Notes: generated from the letters alone by a model not told the origin. 34,587 bases of DNA from Phyllobacteriaceae bacterium (GCA_024645155.1 JAHEGF010000004.1:1-34587); one strand, 5' to 3'; counted from the first letter of the stretch, positions 1 through 8,627 are shown. Numbers and translations are program-made.

Positions 1-1
1 C

Positions 2-496
2 GTTTCGAAGGCAGCGCACAAAACGGTCAAGGCGGTTGGCGAGGACATCGAGAAACTGGCCTTCAACAAGGCGGTCGCCCGCCTTTATGAGTTGGTCAAT
101 GAGATAGCGACTCCGATTTCGGATGTTGCCGCCGCAAAGGCGGACGCGCAATTGGCAGGCGCAATCAAGGATGCCGCTGACAAACTGGTGGTGATGATTG
201 CGCCGATGATGCCCCATCTGGCGGAAGAATGCTGGAAGGCCCTTGGCCATGACACCATGGTGGCGACGCAGCCTTGGCCTCAGCACGATGCGGACCTTGT
301 CACCGATGATGAGGTCCTCCTGCCGGTACAGGTCAACGGCAAGAAGCGTGGTGAATTGACAATCGCACGCAACGCGGATCAATTGGCAGTCGAAAAGGCA
401 GCACTCGCGCTCGACTTTGTGCAAAAGGCGCTTGAAGGGCGGAAGCCACGCAAGGTGATTGTGGTGCCGCAAAGGATCGTCAATGTCGTTATCTGA
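2..496 (+). CDS. leuS: Leucine--tRNA ligase, C-terminal part (5' end outside window)
   Basis: This is the last 164 residues of a class I leucyl-tRNA synthetase, which charges tRNA-Leu in the cytoplasm. The open frame enters at the left edge with no stop, so the start lies outside the window. The visible part is the anticodon-binding helical bundle, including the typical segment APMMPHLAEECW and the C-terminal domain ending in VPQRIVNVVI, which in this family contacts the tRNA core. The catalytic HIGH and KMSKS motifs and the editing domain are not in view. The stop codon overlaps the start of lptE by 14 nt, suggesting translational coupling. The identification rests on recalled family similarity and on the leuS-lptE gene order, which is widespread in proteobacteria. 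Confidence 0.95.
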   Translation, partial: VSKAAHKTVKAVGEDIEKLAFNKAVARLYELVNEIATPISDVAAAKADAQLAGAIKDAADKLVVMIAPMMPHLAEECWKALGHDTMVATQPWPQHDADLVTDDEVLLPVQVNGKKRGELTIARNADQLAVEKAALALDFVQKALEGRKPRKVIVVPQRIVNVVI

Positions 497-1067
497 ATTC
501 ATTTCGCAGAAACAGCGGGCGATGGGCAGGCTGATATTGGCTGGAGTGGTGTTGGTGTCGCTGCCGCTTTCCGGCTGCACCGTGCGCCCTCTTTACAGCA
601 CAGATTCGACCGGAACCCTGCGTTCGGAAGTCTCTGCCCTGCAGCAGATCATCATCAAGCCGGCAGACACACGGCCGGAACTTGAAGTGCGTAATCACCT
701 GATATTTCTTTTGAACGGTGGCGCGGGAATGCCTGCCGAAGCGCCCTATTCGCTTGAATTGTCAGTTACCAGCCGCACTGCAAATGCGGCACTGGTCCAG
801 TTGATAGCAGATCCAACCGAAAATGAGGGCCAGCCGACAGCAGGCGTGGTTCACATGAAATCGAACTATGTCCTGACCGATGTTCGAACCGGTGACACGA
901 TTGGCAAGGGGCAACGTTCGGTAGCGGCCAACTTTGACCAGCCACGGCAGGAATTTGCGATAGCGCGCGCCGAACGCAATGCCCAGGACAGGGCAGCGCG
1001 TGAGCTTGCCGAATTGCTGCGGCTTGCACTGGCACAGGACATGGAGCGGATTGCCACCACAAATTAA
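483..1067 (+). CDS. lptE: LPS assembly lipoprotein LptE
   Basis: This is a 194-residue outer-membrane lipoprotein that acts as the plug of the LptD translocon placing lipopolysaccharide in the outer leaflet. From the ATG at 483, preceded by AAGG 6 nt upstream, the protein has a hydrophobic signal segment and the lipobox LSGC with Cys32 as lipidation site. The sequence after it (TVRPLYS...) is typical of alphaproteobacterial LptE. A further in-frame start lies upstream at 459, inside leuS, and an internal Met14 is also possible. I prefer 483 because of its SD and signal-peptide length. It overlaps the leuS end. In most relatives holA follows directly, but here the next gene is convergent and unrelated. 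Confidence 0.88.
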   Translation: MSLSEFISQKQRAMGRLILAGVVLVSLPLSGCTVRPLYSTDSTGTLRSEVSALQQIIIKPADTRPELEVRNHLIFLLNGGAGMPAEAPYSLELSVTSRTANAALVQLIADPTENEGQPTAGVVHMKSNYVLTDVRTGDTIGKGQRSVAANFDQPRQEFAIARAERNAQDRAARELAELLRLALAQDMERIATTN

Positions 1068-1129
1068 TCCCGGCATCCGTTCCGGTTGCCGGTCATGCCG
1101 CGCCGTGTTCAAATCAGCTAGAAACGCGG

Positions 1130-3718
1130 TTACGCGGCGGCCTTGTTGAGCCACCGGCTTGCGATCTCTGCGAGCTTGTCGGGTGAAACCGGTTTCGACA
1201 GGTAGTCGTCCATGCCGGCCTCAAGACACCGCTCCTTATCACCCTTCAGGGCATGGGCGGTCACACCGATGATCGGGGTGTGATGTCCGGTTGCGCGTTC
1301 AACTTCACGGATGGCTTTCGTTGCCTCCAGTCCGTTCATCTCCGGCATCGAAACATCCATCAGTATGATCTTCGGGCTCATTGCACGATGGACATCCACC
1401 GCCTTTTTGCCGTTGCCGACAATCTTGTAGCTGACATCGAGCTCATCGAGTATTTGCGAAAAAACCATCTGATTGACTTCGTTGTCCTCGGCCACGAGGA
1501 TTTCGAGGGGAACGGCGTTCTTGTGTTCCAGACGCGGCTGCAGTGTTTTTTCGTTTTCCGGATCAGCGGCCTTATGAGGTGGTTGCGACCGGAGCTGCAG
1601 GGAGCGCATGCGTTTTGCCATTTCGGCGAGCGGGGCGGCACCCGCTTTCTCCGGTTCGCCCTTGGTGTGATGCAAAACGCTGACAATGGTCTCCAGCAAT
1701 AGCGAAGAACGTGCCGGTTTGGTCAGATAGGCAGCAATCCCGTATTCGTCGGTCAGATGCCTGAACTCACCCTGATCAACTGAGGTCAGTAGCACAATCG
1801 GGATGCCGGCATGAGCCGGATTGGCGCGGATTTCGCGGGCGACATCTTCGCCGTTCATCCCCGGCATCTGGTAGTCGAGAATAATGCAGTCAATCGGTAC
1901 CGGCAGTTCATAGGACCGCTTTACGACGGCCAGACCGACCTTTCCGCTTTCAGCGGCTGCACAATCGAAATTCCAGCTGCGCAACTGTTCGACCAATATG
2001 TTGCGATTGACCGGATTGTCATCGATGATCAAGATTCGCGATCCCGATACGTCCAACGGTGCGGTTTTACGCGGATTGAAGTCCTCGACTATTTCCAGCG
2101 GAACCGTAAACCAGAAAACGGTTCCCTTGCCGACCACACTTTTTGCCTGAATTTCGCCACCCATCAGGCGGATCAGCCGCGATGCAATTGCAAGGCCAAG
2201 ACCTGTTCCCTCGTGCCGCCGTGTCGACGATGCGTCGACTTGCGCGAATTTCTCGAAAACGGACAGAAGTTTCTCTTCGGGGATGCCAATCCCGGTATCT
2301 TCAACCCTGACAGTCAGATGGACGATCCTGTCTTCGGCCTCGCCGGACACGTCAACCAGGACATGACCGGAATCGGTGAATTTGACGGCATTGCCTACCA
2401 GGTTCGTGATCACCTGTCGAAAACGGCCGATGTCGACATTGACCACTTGCGGCAGGTCGGGAGCGATGCGGACGATCAGTTCCATGTCCTTTTCGGCAAC
2501 ACTCGACGAGACAAGCGTGGCGACATCTTCCACGGCTTCACCGAGGTGGGCAGGTGCCGGGTCAAGCTCCAGCCTGCCGGCATCGATTTTCGAAAAGTCG
2601 AGTATGTCGTTGATGATCGTCAAAAGGGCATTGCCCGACTTGACGATGACATCGACGAAGGTGGATTGCCGGGAATCCAGATCCGACCGTGCAAGCAATT
2701 CCGCCATGCCCAGGACACCGTTCATCGGCGTTCTGATTTCATGGCTCATGTTGGCCAGGAACTCCGATTTCGAGCGATCGGCCGATTCGGCTTTTTCAAG
2801 CGCGGTGCGCGTTTCCTCATGGGCTTCCTTCAGCTTCTTTTGGGTTTCGGAAATGTTGCGCTCCATGGGCATGAAGACAAATCCACCGATCAAAATCCCG
2901 ACGAAGATCACAAGGGCGCCGGTGATCATCAAGACATGCTGCAAAACGCCGTAGCTGTTAATCGTTTCGTCCTGTAGCGTCGTGGTGACGCTGGCCAGTG
3001 TTGGGGCTATACGGGTCGTTGCGATTTCGTTGACCTGGCCAAATATCCGCTTTGGCGCCCGGCCGGAATAGGCTTGCATGGTGTCGAGCCGGCTGGCGAG
3101 GCCAACAAATTCCTGAATGTCGTCACGCAGGCTGGTTTCCTGCGCGCCAGCCTTCCAGTTACGAATGCCGGAACCGGCCTCATCCCCTTCCCATATCTTG
3201 CGGACGGAAGCGGGCATGGAGTTGCGCTTGAACATTGCGGTTTCATCGGTAATCCCGGCAGCATGCCCATCGCCTTCTGTCGATGAAATGCGTGCTGACT
3301 CACTCATCACGATGTCGCCGTCTGCGGCCCATTCCAGTGTCTGGTAGGATTGGCGCGCGCGCTCCACGGCATTGCTCAGACGCTGCTTCAGCCCGATGAT
3401 TTGCTGCTCGTAGTCCTTGCTTCTGCTGGCCGGTCTTTCATTTGCGGCGGGAGCCGGGTTTTGTGCGGCCAGCGCCTTGAACAGGGATTTTTCGGCTTCG
3501 GAGAGCTGCGCGGTGTTTTCCAGTTGCGCAAGAATCAGCACCAGATCGGATGTTGCTTCGGCCATAGTGCTGATCACTGCACCAAAGCGGACCTTGTTCT
3601 TTTCCGTTTCCGACTGCCAGTTGATATATCCGCCGCCAGCAGCAAGCGCGAGAAAAAAACCAATCAGTACAATGGTGATACGCGTGCGCAAATACCCGCG
3701 CGTGATCTCTGGAGACAT
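1130..3718 (-). CDS. Hybrid sensor histidine kinase with two receiver domains
   Basis: This is an 862-residue inner-membrane phosphorelay kinase. I chose the ATG at 3718 because GAAGG lies about 8 nt before it; an in-frame ATG at 3760 would add 14 residues without a visible SD. Order from the N-terminus: TM helix (about 14-34), a helical periplasmic sensor region (about 35-255) of no family I recognise, a second TM (about 259-284), a coiled-coil linker, HisKA with phospho-acceptor His326 in ANMSHEIRTPMNG, and HATPase_c with N-box Asn443 and the DTGIGIP and EGTGLGLAI boxes. Two receivers follow, the first with Asp615 and Lys667, the second with Asp788 and Lys842. All catalytic residues are present, but no Hpt domain is seen, so a separate phosphotransfer partner is expected. 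A CtrA-type box lies 46 nt upstream. The ligand is unknown. Confidence 0.9.
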   Translation of the reverse strand: MSPEITRGYLRTRITIVLIGFFLALAAGGGYINWQSETEKNKVRFGAVISTMAEATSDLVLILAQLENTAQLSEAEKSLFKALAAQNPAPAANERPASRSKDYEQQIIGLKQRLSNAVERARQSYQTLEWAADGDIVMSESARISSTEGDGHAAGITDETAMFKRNSMPASVRKIWEGDEAGSGIRNWKAGAQETSLRDDIQEFVGLASRLDTMQAYSGRAPKRIFGQVNEIATTRIAPTLASVTTTLQDETINSYGVLQHVLMITGALVIFVGILIGGFVFMPMERNISETQKKLKEAHEETRTALEKAESADRSKSEFLANMSHEIRTPMNGVLGMAELLARSDLDSRQSTFVDVIVKSGNALLTIINDILDFSKIDAGRLELDPAPAHLGEAVEDVATLVSSSVAEKDMELIVRIAPDLPQVVNVDIGRFRQVITNLVGNAVKFTDSGHVLVDVSGEAEDRIVHLTVRVEDTGIGIPEEKLLSVFEKFAQVDASSTRRHEGTGLGLAIASRLIRLMGGEIQAKSVVGKGTVFWFTVPLEIVEDFNPRKTAPLDVSGSRILIIDDNPVNRNILVEQLRSWNFDCAAAESGKVGLAVVKRSYELPVPIDCIILDYQMPGMNGEDVAREIRANPAHAGIPIVLLTSVDQGEFRHLTDEYGIAAYLTKPARSSLLLETIVSVLHHTKGEPEKAGAAPLAEMAKRMRSLQLRSQPPHKAADPENEKTLQPRLEHKNAVPLEILVAEDNEVNQMVFSQILDELDVSYKIVGNGKKAVDVHRAMSPKIILMDVSMPEMNGLEATKAIREVERATGHHTPIIGVTAHALKGDKERCLEAGMDDYLSKPVSPDKLAEIASRWLNKAAA

Positions 3719-3763
3719 AAATGCGACCTTCGCTGAAATTTTAGCGATTATCGTCATCATCTA

Positions 3764-3778
3764 TTAAGGGCGGCTTAA
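3764..3778. promoter_or_regulatory. Perfect CtrA-type binding box TTAA-N7-TTAA
   Basis: TTAA, a seven-base GC-rich spacer, then TTAA lies in the 131-nt gap between the transaldolase stop and the hybrid kinase start. It is 46 nt upstream of the kinase start codon. It matches the full CtrA consensus of alphaproteobacteria. I saw no other exact copy in the window. That CtrA regulates this gene is inference. Confidence 0.5.
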
Positions 3779-3849
3779 TCCCGGCGGCAGATCAGATGCC
3801 GGTCCAGCAGCGGTTTCGAGGATGGTCGAACGGCGCCGCCTCCGAAGGA

Positions 3850-4503
3850 TCAGGCGATGGACTGGCCGGTCTTGGCCCAGTCATTCAGGAATGCCTCAAG
3901 GCCCTTGTCGGTCAGCGGATGTTTGACCAGGGCCCTGAGGGTGCCTGGCGGTATGGTTGCCACGTCTGCACCGATCAGGGCTGACTGCTTGACATGGATC
4001 ACGGTGCGGATCGAGGCAGCGAGGATCTTGGTCGAAAACCCGTAATTGTCATAAATGGTGCGGATTTCGCCGATCAGTTCCATGCCGTCGGTGCCCATAT
4101 CATCGATGCGGCCGATAAATGGCGATATGAAGGTCGCGCCGGCCTTGGCGGCGAGCAACGCCTGATTGGCGGAGAAACACAGTGTCACATTCACCATGTG
4201 GCCGTCGGAGGTCAGCGCCTTGCAGGCCTTCAGTCCCTCAAGGGTCAAAGGCAGTTTGATGCAAACATTGCCGGCGATCTTTGCGAGCACGGCTGCTTCC
4301 CTGATCATGCCATCATAATCAAGCGCGGTAACCTCTGCGGAAACCGGGCCATCGACAATGCCGCAGATTTCTTTGGTCACTTCCATGATGTCGCGGCCGG
4401 ATTTCAGTATCAAGGAGGGATTTGTGGTCACTCCATCGACCAGTCCCAATGCGTCAAGTTCCCTGATTTCGGTAACATCTGCTGTATCGACAAAAAACTG
4501 CAT
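3850..4503 (-). CDS. tal: Transaldolase (small, fructose-6-phosphate-aldolase-like type)
   Basis: This is a 217-residue enzyme of the short transaldolase/FSA family. It transfers dihydroxyacetone units between sugar phosphates in the non-oxidative pentose phosphate pathway. The start MQFFVDTADVTEI and the motif VTTNPSLI are diagnostic, and the Schiff-base lysine is Lys83 in VCIKLPLT. The length fits the family (about 215-220). The start codon at 4503 has AGGA upstream at a rather long spacing. It is divergent from priA, with about 80 nt between the start codons, and lies upstream of the hybrid kinase on the same strand. True transaldolase and fructose-6-phosphate aldolase activities cannot be told apart from sequence here. 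Rhizobial members are usually called transaldolase. Confidence 0.92.
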   Translation of the reverse strand: MQFFVDTADVTEIRELDALGLVDGVTTNPSLILKSGRDIMEVTKEICGIVDGPVSAEVTALDYDGMIREAAVLAKIAGNVCIKLPLTLEGLKACKALTSDGHMVNVTLCFSANQALLAAKAGATFISPFIGRIDDMGTDGMELIGEIRTIYDNYGFSTKILAASIRTVIHVKQSALIGADVATIPPGTLRALVKHPLTDKGLEAFLNDWAKTGQSIA

Positions 4504-4583
4504 GCTTTTTTCTTTCCTGGCGAATTGTGGCGCTTGGCGGGTTGCTGCTTCCCCTTAAACCAAACTCCGGGCAAGGTCACGCC

Positions 4584-6764
4584 ATGGAAAAAGATTCGGT
4601 CACTCCGTCCACCGTCCCTGTTTTGGTACCCATGCCGGCCGACCGGCCGTTCTCCTATGGTGTGCCGGAAGGCGTGCATGCCGTACCTGGTTCGATCGTA
4701 GCCGTACCGCTCGGTCCGCGCATCGTTGCGGGCGTGGTTTGGGATGGTCCGGCCGATGAGGTGGACCCTAGCAAACTGCGCAATATCGAGACTGTTTTCG
4801 AATGCCCGGCGCTGGGTGCCGAATCCCGGCGGTTTGTCGATTGGATAGCCGACTACACGATTTCCGCTCCGGGCATGGTTGCGCGCATGATATTGCGGGT
4901 TCCAGGCGCATTTGATCCCGAACCGCCAACACCGGCCTTGCGCTGGACCGGACGCGAACCGGAGCGGATGACAGGTGCGCGTCACCGGGTGATGGAAATT
5001 GCACGTGACGGCATGGCATGGAGCCGGGGTGGTCTGGCGCGCTCCGCCGGTGTATCCCATTCGGTGATTGACGGCTTGACCAGTCAGGGTGTGCTTGAGC
5101 CGGCGCTGATCCCGCCGCATCCGGTGGTAGCAGCGCCGGATCCCGATTACAGCAAGCCCGATCTTTCACAAAACCAGAGGCCGGTTGCCGATGTTCTGAC
5201 CGGAAAGGCAAAGGCGGGCTATTCGGTCGCGGTAATCGACGGGGTGACCGGTGCGGGCAAGACCGAGGTCTATTTCGAGGCCGTGGCAGAGGTGTTACGA
5301 GCGGCCAAACAGGCGCTGATCCTGCTGCCGGAAATTGCGCTGACCCACGCGTTTCTGACTCGGTTTGAGGACCGTTTCGGGGCGAAACCTGCGGAATGGC
5401 ATTCCGGACTTGCGCCTAGAACGCGCGAGCGGGTGTGGAGGCAGGTTGCAGAAGGCCAGGTCCGTGTCGTGGCGGGTGCCCGCTCGGCGCTATTCCTGCC
5501 ATTTGCCGATCTCGGGCTGATCGTCGTCGACGAGGAACACGACAGCGCCTACAAGCAGGAAGACGGAATTTGCTATAACGCGCGGGACATGGCGGTGGTG
5601 CGCGGCCATATCGGCAAATTTCCAGTGATATTGGCCTCGGCAACGCCGTCAGTTGAGACTCGGGTCAATGCCGAACGGGGCCGTTATCAGCGCCTTGTTC
5701 TGGCCGACCGGTATTCCGGCGCCGAACTGCCGGAATTGCGCGCCATCGATATGCGGCGGCACCCCCCCGAACGCGGCAAGTTCCTATCTCCAGTGCTTGC
5801 CGGCCATGTTGCAGATACACTGGAAAGAAAGGAGCAGACCTTGCTGTTCCTGAACCGGCGCGGATATGCACCACTGACACTGTGCCGGGTTTGCGGCCAC
5901 CGGTTCCAGTGTCCGGATTGTTCGGCCTGGCTTGTCGAACACAGGTTCCGCGGCGAAATCCTGTGCCATCATTGCGGCCACCGGGAAGCCAAGCCGGAAG
6001 CCTGTCCGGAGTGCGGAACTCTTGATCATCTCGTTGCCTGCGGGCCGGGCATAGAACGAATAGCCGAGGAGGTCGACTTATTGTTTCCGGACGCCCGCAC
6101 CATTGTCCTGTCGTCGGACCTGCCGGGCGGTGTCAAACGCATGCGGCTTGAGCTTGAGGCGATTGCGGACGGCGCTGCCGATATCGTCATCGGCACGCAA
6201 CTGGTCGCCAAGGGCCACAATTTTCCGGGCATGACACTGGTGGGTGTCATCGATGCCGACATTGGCCTGGCAAACGGCGATCCGCGTGCAGCAGAAAGAA
6301 CATTCCAGCTTCTGAGCCAGGTAACAGGGCGGGCCGGCCGTTTCGGCAAGCAGAGTCAAGGCCTGATCCAGACCTACCAGCCTGACCACCCGGTGCTGCA
6401 GGCAATTATCTCTGGTGATTCAGAGGCATTCTATTCCCGCGAAATCAACGAGCGCGAGCGCGGTCACCTGCCGCCGTTTTCGCGAATGGCCGCACTTGTT
6501 GTCAGCGCTGTTACGAGACCGGAATCCGAAAACCATGCACGCGCACTGCGCCGCGCCGCGCCTTCCGCAGAAGGTATTGAAATCCTCGGTCCCGCAGAAG
6601 CGCCGTTGGCTCTCATTCGTGGCCGTTTTCGGTTCAGGCTTCTGGTGCAGGCCAATTTGCAGGCCGATATCCAGGACTATATCCGGGCGATGATTGCCAA
6701 CGCGCCCAAGCCGAAAAGTTCCGTTCGTGTCACCATTGATGTTGATCCGCAAAGTTTTCTTTAA
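4584..6764 (+). CDS. priA: Primosomal protein N' (replication restart helicase PriA)
   Basis: This is a 726-residue DEAD-like 3'-5' DNA helicase that reloads the replisome at stalled forks. I placed the start at the ATG at 4584, which has AAGG 8-9 nt upstream; an in-frame GTG at 4527 would add 19 residues without an SD. The protein shows the N-terminal 3'-DNA-binding domain (about 10-110), a winged-helix region, Walker A GVTGAGKT (220-227), the DEEH box (316-319), and the inserted zinc-binding region with eight cysteines (434, 437, 443, 446, 461, 464, 474, 477). These are followed by the helicase C-lobe with ATQLVAKGHNFP-like motif V and a C-terminal domain. In rhizobia priA commonly lies upstream of the atp operon, as here. 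Confidence 0.95.
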   Translation: MEKDSVTPSTVPVLVPMPADRPFSYGVPEGVHAVPGSIVAVPLGPRIVAGVVWDGPADEVDPSKLRNIETVFECPALGAESRRFVDWIADYTISAPGMVARMILRVPGAFDPEPPTPALRWTGREPERMTGARHRVMEIARDGMAWSRGGLARSAGVSHSVIDGLTSQGVLEPALIPPHPVVAAPDPDYSKPDLSQNQRPVADVLTGKAKAGYSVAVIDGVTGAGKTEVYFEAVAEVLRAAKQALILLPEIALTHAFLTRFEDRFGAKPAEWHSGLAPRTRERVWRQVAEGQVRVVAGARSALFLPFADLGLIVVDEEHDSAYKQEDGICYNARDMAVVRGHIGKFPVILASATPSVETRVNAERGRYQRLVLADRYSGAELPELRAIDMRRHPPERGKFLSPVLAGHVADTLERKEQTLLFLNRRGYAPLTLCRVCGHRFQCPDCSAWLVEHRFRGEILCHHCGHREAKPEACPECGTLDHLVACGPGIERIAEEVDLLFPDARTIVLSSDLPGGVKRMRLELEAIADGAADIVIGTQLVAKGHNFPGMTLVGVIDADIGLANGDPRAAERTFQLLSQVTGRAGRFGKQSQGLIQTYQPDHPVLQAIISGDSEAFYSREINERERGHLPPFSRMAALVVSAVTRPESENHARALRRAAPSAEGIEILGPAEAPLALIRGRFRFRLLVQANLQADIQDYIRAMIANAPKPKSSVRVTIDVDPQSFL

Positions 6765-6870
6765 CAAACGCAGTAACCGGAAACAGCAGCCGCAGTTGAT
6801 TTTGGCTACGGTTCGCGTTTCACTTTCCCGGCAATATTCGCAGAATGGAAATGAAAACCGGATTGAACCA

Positions 6871-7344
6871 ATGGTGAAACTGCTGTGCCCGACCCGACTG
6901 GTACTGGTTCTTTCCAGTATGTTTCTCCTGTTGCCGGCGCATGGCGAGCAACCAAATGGACCGCAGATCGGGGATATCAACTGGTATCTTGCCGATAGTT
7001 ACTGCAATTTTTTCAGGACCGGGCACACATTTGAATACGACGATCCGGCAAGCTGGCAATTTGTCTTTCTGACCAGCCTCGTATCGGATAGCAAGATCAC
7101 GTCGGAAAGGGGATATGCCCGCATCAATGGCGTATTGCGCGAACTCGAGCTTGTTGAGAGGACGCTGACCGATTTCGGCGAACGCCGCCTTTACCGCACC
7201 TATGGTGATGCTCCGGTCACGCTAACTGTAACCATGCACACCGGGGAAAAAGGAAGCGAACACACGAACTACACCGGCACAATCAATGCGCAGGGCCCCG
7301 GAGGCCAGACATCGGTTTCTTTTGCAGGAGATTGCGGCGTGTGA
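6871..7344 (+). CDS. Putative secreted protein of unknown function
   Basis: This is a 157-residue protein that I do not recognise. The frame is open from 6694, inside priA, but the natural start is the ATG at 6871. From there a classic signal peptide follows: a basic start, a hydrophobic stretch LVLVLSSMFLLLP and a likely cleavage after AHG. The mature part is about 130 residues, mostly beta-prone, with exactly two cysteines (in DSYCNFF near the N-terminus and GDCGV at the C-terminus) that could form one disulfide in the periplasm. No strong SD precedes the ATG. It follows priA by about 100 nt on the same strand and precedes the small membrane protein. Whether it is a real gene rests on the signal peptide and on coding-like composition. 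Confidence 0.6.
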   Translation: MVKLLCPTRLVLVLSSMFLLLPAHGEQPNGPQIGDINWYLADSYCNFFRTGHTFEYDDPASWQFVFLTSLVSDSKITSERGYARINGVLRELELVERTLTDFGERRLYRTYGDAPVTLTVTMHTGEKGSEHTNYTGTINAQGPGGQTSVSFAGDCGV

Positions 7345-7438
7345 GGTGACGGTGCGCGTTGATTAATGGGGCTACATGATCCAAGTATCGGCTGATGCGC
7401 CATCTGGTAACGCGATCCGGACACATGGGGGCTGAACG

Positions 7439-7831
7439 ATGATCGAACTTTACTGGCCTGTTTCCAACGGCGAATGGCTGGCGTGGAGCGTAGCGGCGGC
7501 AACCGGGTTTTTTGGCCTGGTCATGCTGTTTGCACCACGCTACAGCCTGCGCCTGTTGCGGTTACGAACGTCGCCGGACCGACCCGAAGCGGTGTCGGAG
7601 GTCCGTGCGACCATGGCAGGGTTTTATATCGGTCTTGGCGGGGCATGCATTCTGCTGCACCCGCAGCCGTTGCTTTACCTGACGCTGGCGGCGGCGTGGG
7701 CGTTTGCATTTTTCGGGCGGTTGCTGTCGATCATGTCGGACCGCGGCAATACACCCTACAACTGGGTGCGATTGCTCATTGAAACTGTTTTTGCCATATT
7801 GCCGGGCGGTCACGCGCTTGGTTTCTGGTAA
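7439..7831 (+). CDS. Small multi-pass membrane protein (DUF4345-like)
   Basis: This is a 130-residue protein with about four hydrophobic segments: near residues 14-32 (WSVAAATGFFGLVMLFAP), 58-76, 78-96 and 110-128. A GGGGG SD lies 7 nt before the ATG. The pattern with FGLVMLFAP, then FYIGLGG, then FGRLLSI resembles small DUF4345-type membrane proteins. I also recall a rhizobial family of this size named after an Agrobacterium H13-3 gene implicated in phage 7-7-1 infection. I cannot confirm that this protein belongs to it. It stands between the secreted unknown and the atp promoter region, separated from atpH by 235 nt, so it is probably not part of the ATP synthase operon. Confidence 0.7.
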   Translation: MIELYWPVSNGEWLAWSVAAATGFFGLVMLFAPRYSLRLLRLRTSPDRPEAVSEVRATMAGFYIGLGGACILLHPQPLLYLTLAAAWAFAFFGRLLSIMSDRGNTPYNWVRLLIETVFAILPGGHALGFW

Positions 7832-7902
7832 GGGGCAGTGGCACAGGCCGGCCGGTCCGGCAAAGTGCGGCAATAGGGGGCCAAACCTGTGGCCACAACG
7901 TG

Positions 7903-7931
7903 TTGCGACTCCTGAAAGCCTGTGCTAGACG
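7903..7931 (+). promoter_or_regulatory. Possible sigma70 promoter for the atp operon
   Basis: TTGCGA, 17 nt, then TAGACG preceded by TGC (an extended -10). The 235-nt gap 7832-8066 before atpH holds no gene; the rest of it is AT-richer than its surroundings (7960-8030). The implied leader would be about 130 nt. This is a pattern match only. Confidence 0.28.
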
Positions 7932-8066
7932 GCAGACGAATTTCGGCTTTGAGGGATTGTTTTTTGAACGTTCTCTCCAAAATAAGCAAACAAAGACAAT
8001 GATTTAGCTTTTAGCTATCAAGCTAGAGCCGAATCTTGGAGACATCAAGGCGGAGAACGGGTACCC

Positions 8067-8627
8067 GTGGCAAATTCTGGCTCGCAAGTTTCTGGGGTTG
8101 CTGAACGCTATGCGAACTCTTTGTTCGAGCTCGCGCTCGAATCGAAATCTGTTGAAAAAATCGAAAAGGATCTGGCCCGGTTCGAGGCGCTTCTGGACGG
8201 TAGTACCGATCTGCAGCGGCTGATCAGGAGCCCGGTTTTTTCTGCTGACGATCAGTTAAAAGCCATTTCCAAGATTTCCGACAAGGCCAATATCACCGGC
8301 ATTGTAGGGAATTTCCTGCGCGTCGTCGCCCGCAACCGCCGCCTGTTTGCGGTTCCGGCCATGATCCGCAACTTTCGCGCCAGGGCAGCGCAAAACCGTG
8401 GAGAAGTCGCCGCCGACGTGATTTCGGCGCATGATATGACTGCGGAACAAATAAAGACACTTGGCGCCGCGCTGAAAGGCGTAGCTGGAAAAGATGTCGC
8501 GATGAATATCACTGTCGATCCGTCACTTCTTGGCGGAATGATCGTGAAAATCGGATCGCGGCAGATCGACACTTCGCTCAAAACCAAACTCAATTCGCTT
8601 AGGCTCGCACTTAAAGAGGTCGGCTGA
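8067..8627 (+). CDS. atpH: ATP synthase F1 subunit delta
   Basis: This is the 186-residue OSCP/delta subunit, part of the peripheral stalk linking the F1 head to the membrane b subunits. Translation appears to start at GTG 8067, with GGAG 11 nt upstream; the next residues (ANSGSQVSGVAERYANSLFELA) match the usual N-terminus. The C-terminal segment with DPSLLGGMIVKIGSRQIDTSLKTKL is the family signature. It is the first gene of the atpHAGDC operon. Its stop overlaps the atpA start by one base (TGATG). As usual in alphaproteobacteria, the F0 genes are not adjacent. Confidence 0.95.
   Translation: MANSGSQVSGVAERYANSLFELALESKSVEKIEKDLARFEALLDGSTDLQRLIRSPVFSADDQLKAISKISDKANITGIVGNFLRVVARNRRLFAVPAMIRNFRARAAQNRGEVAADVISAHDMTAEQIKTLGAALKGVAGKDVAMNITVDPSLLGGMIVKIGSRQIDTSLKTKLNSLRLALKEVG

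Noticed and set aside
1068..1129. Terminator between lptE and the hybrid kinase
   Set aside because: Short CCGGCA/TGCCGG repeats exist, but the loop is long and there is no T-run on either strand.
1811..2977. Long open frame (388 codons) antisense to the hybrid kinase
   Set aside because: It mirrors the codon structure of the kinase gene, has no SD or recognisable domain, and such antisense frames are common in GC-rich DNA.
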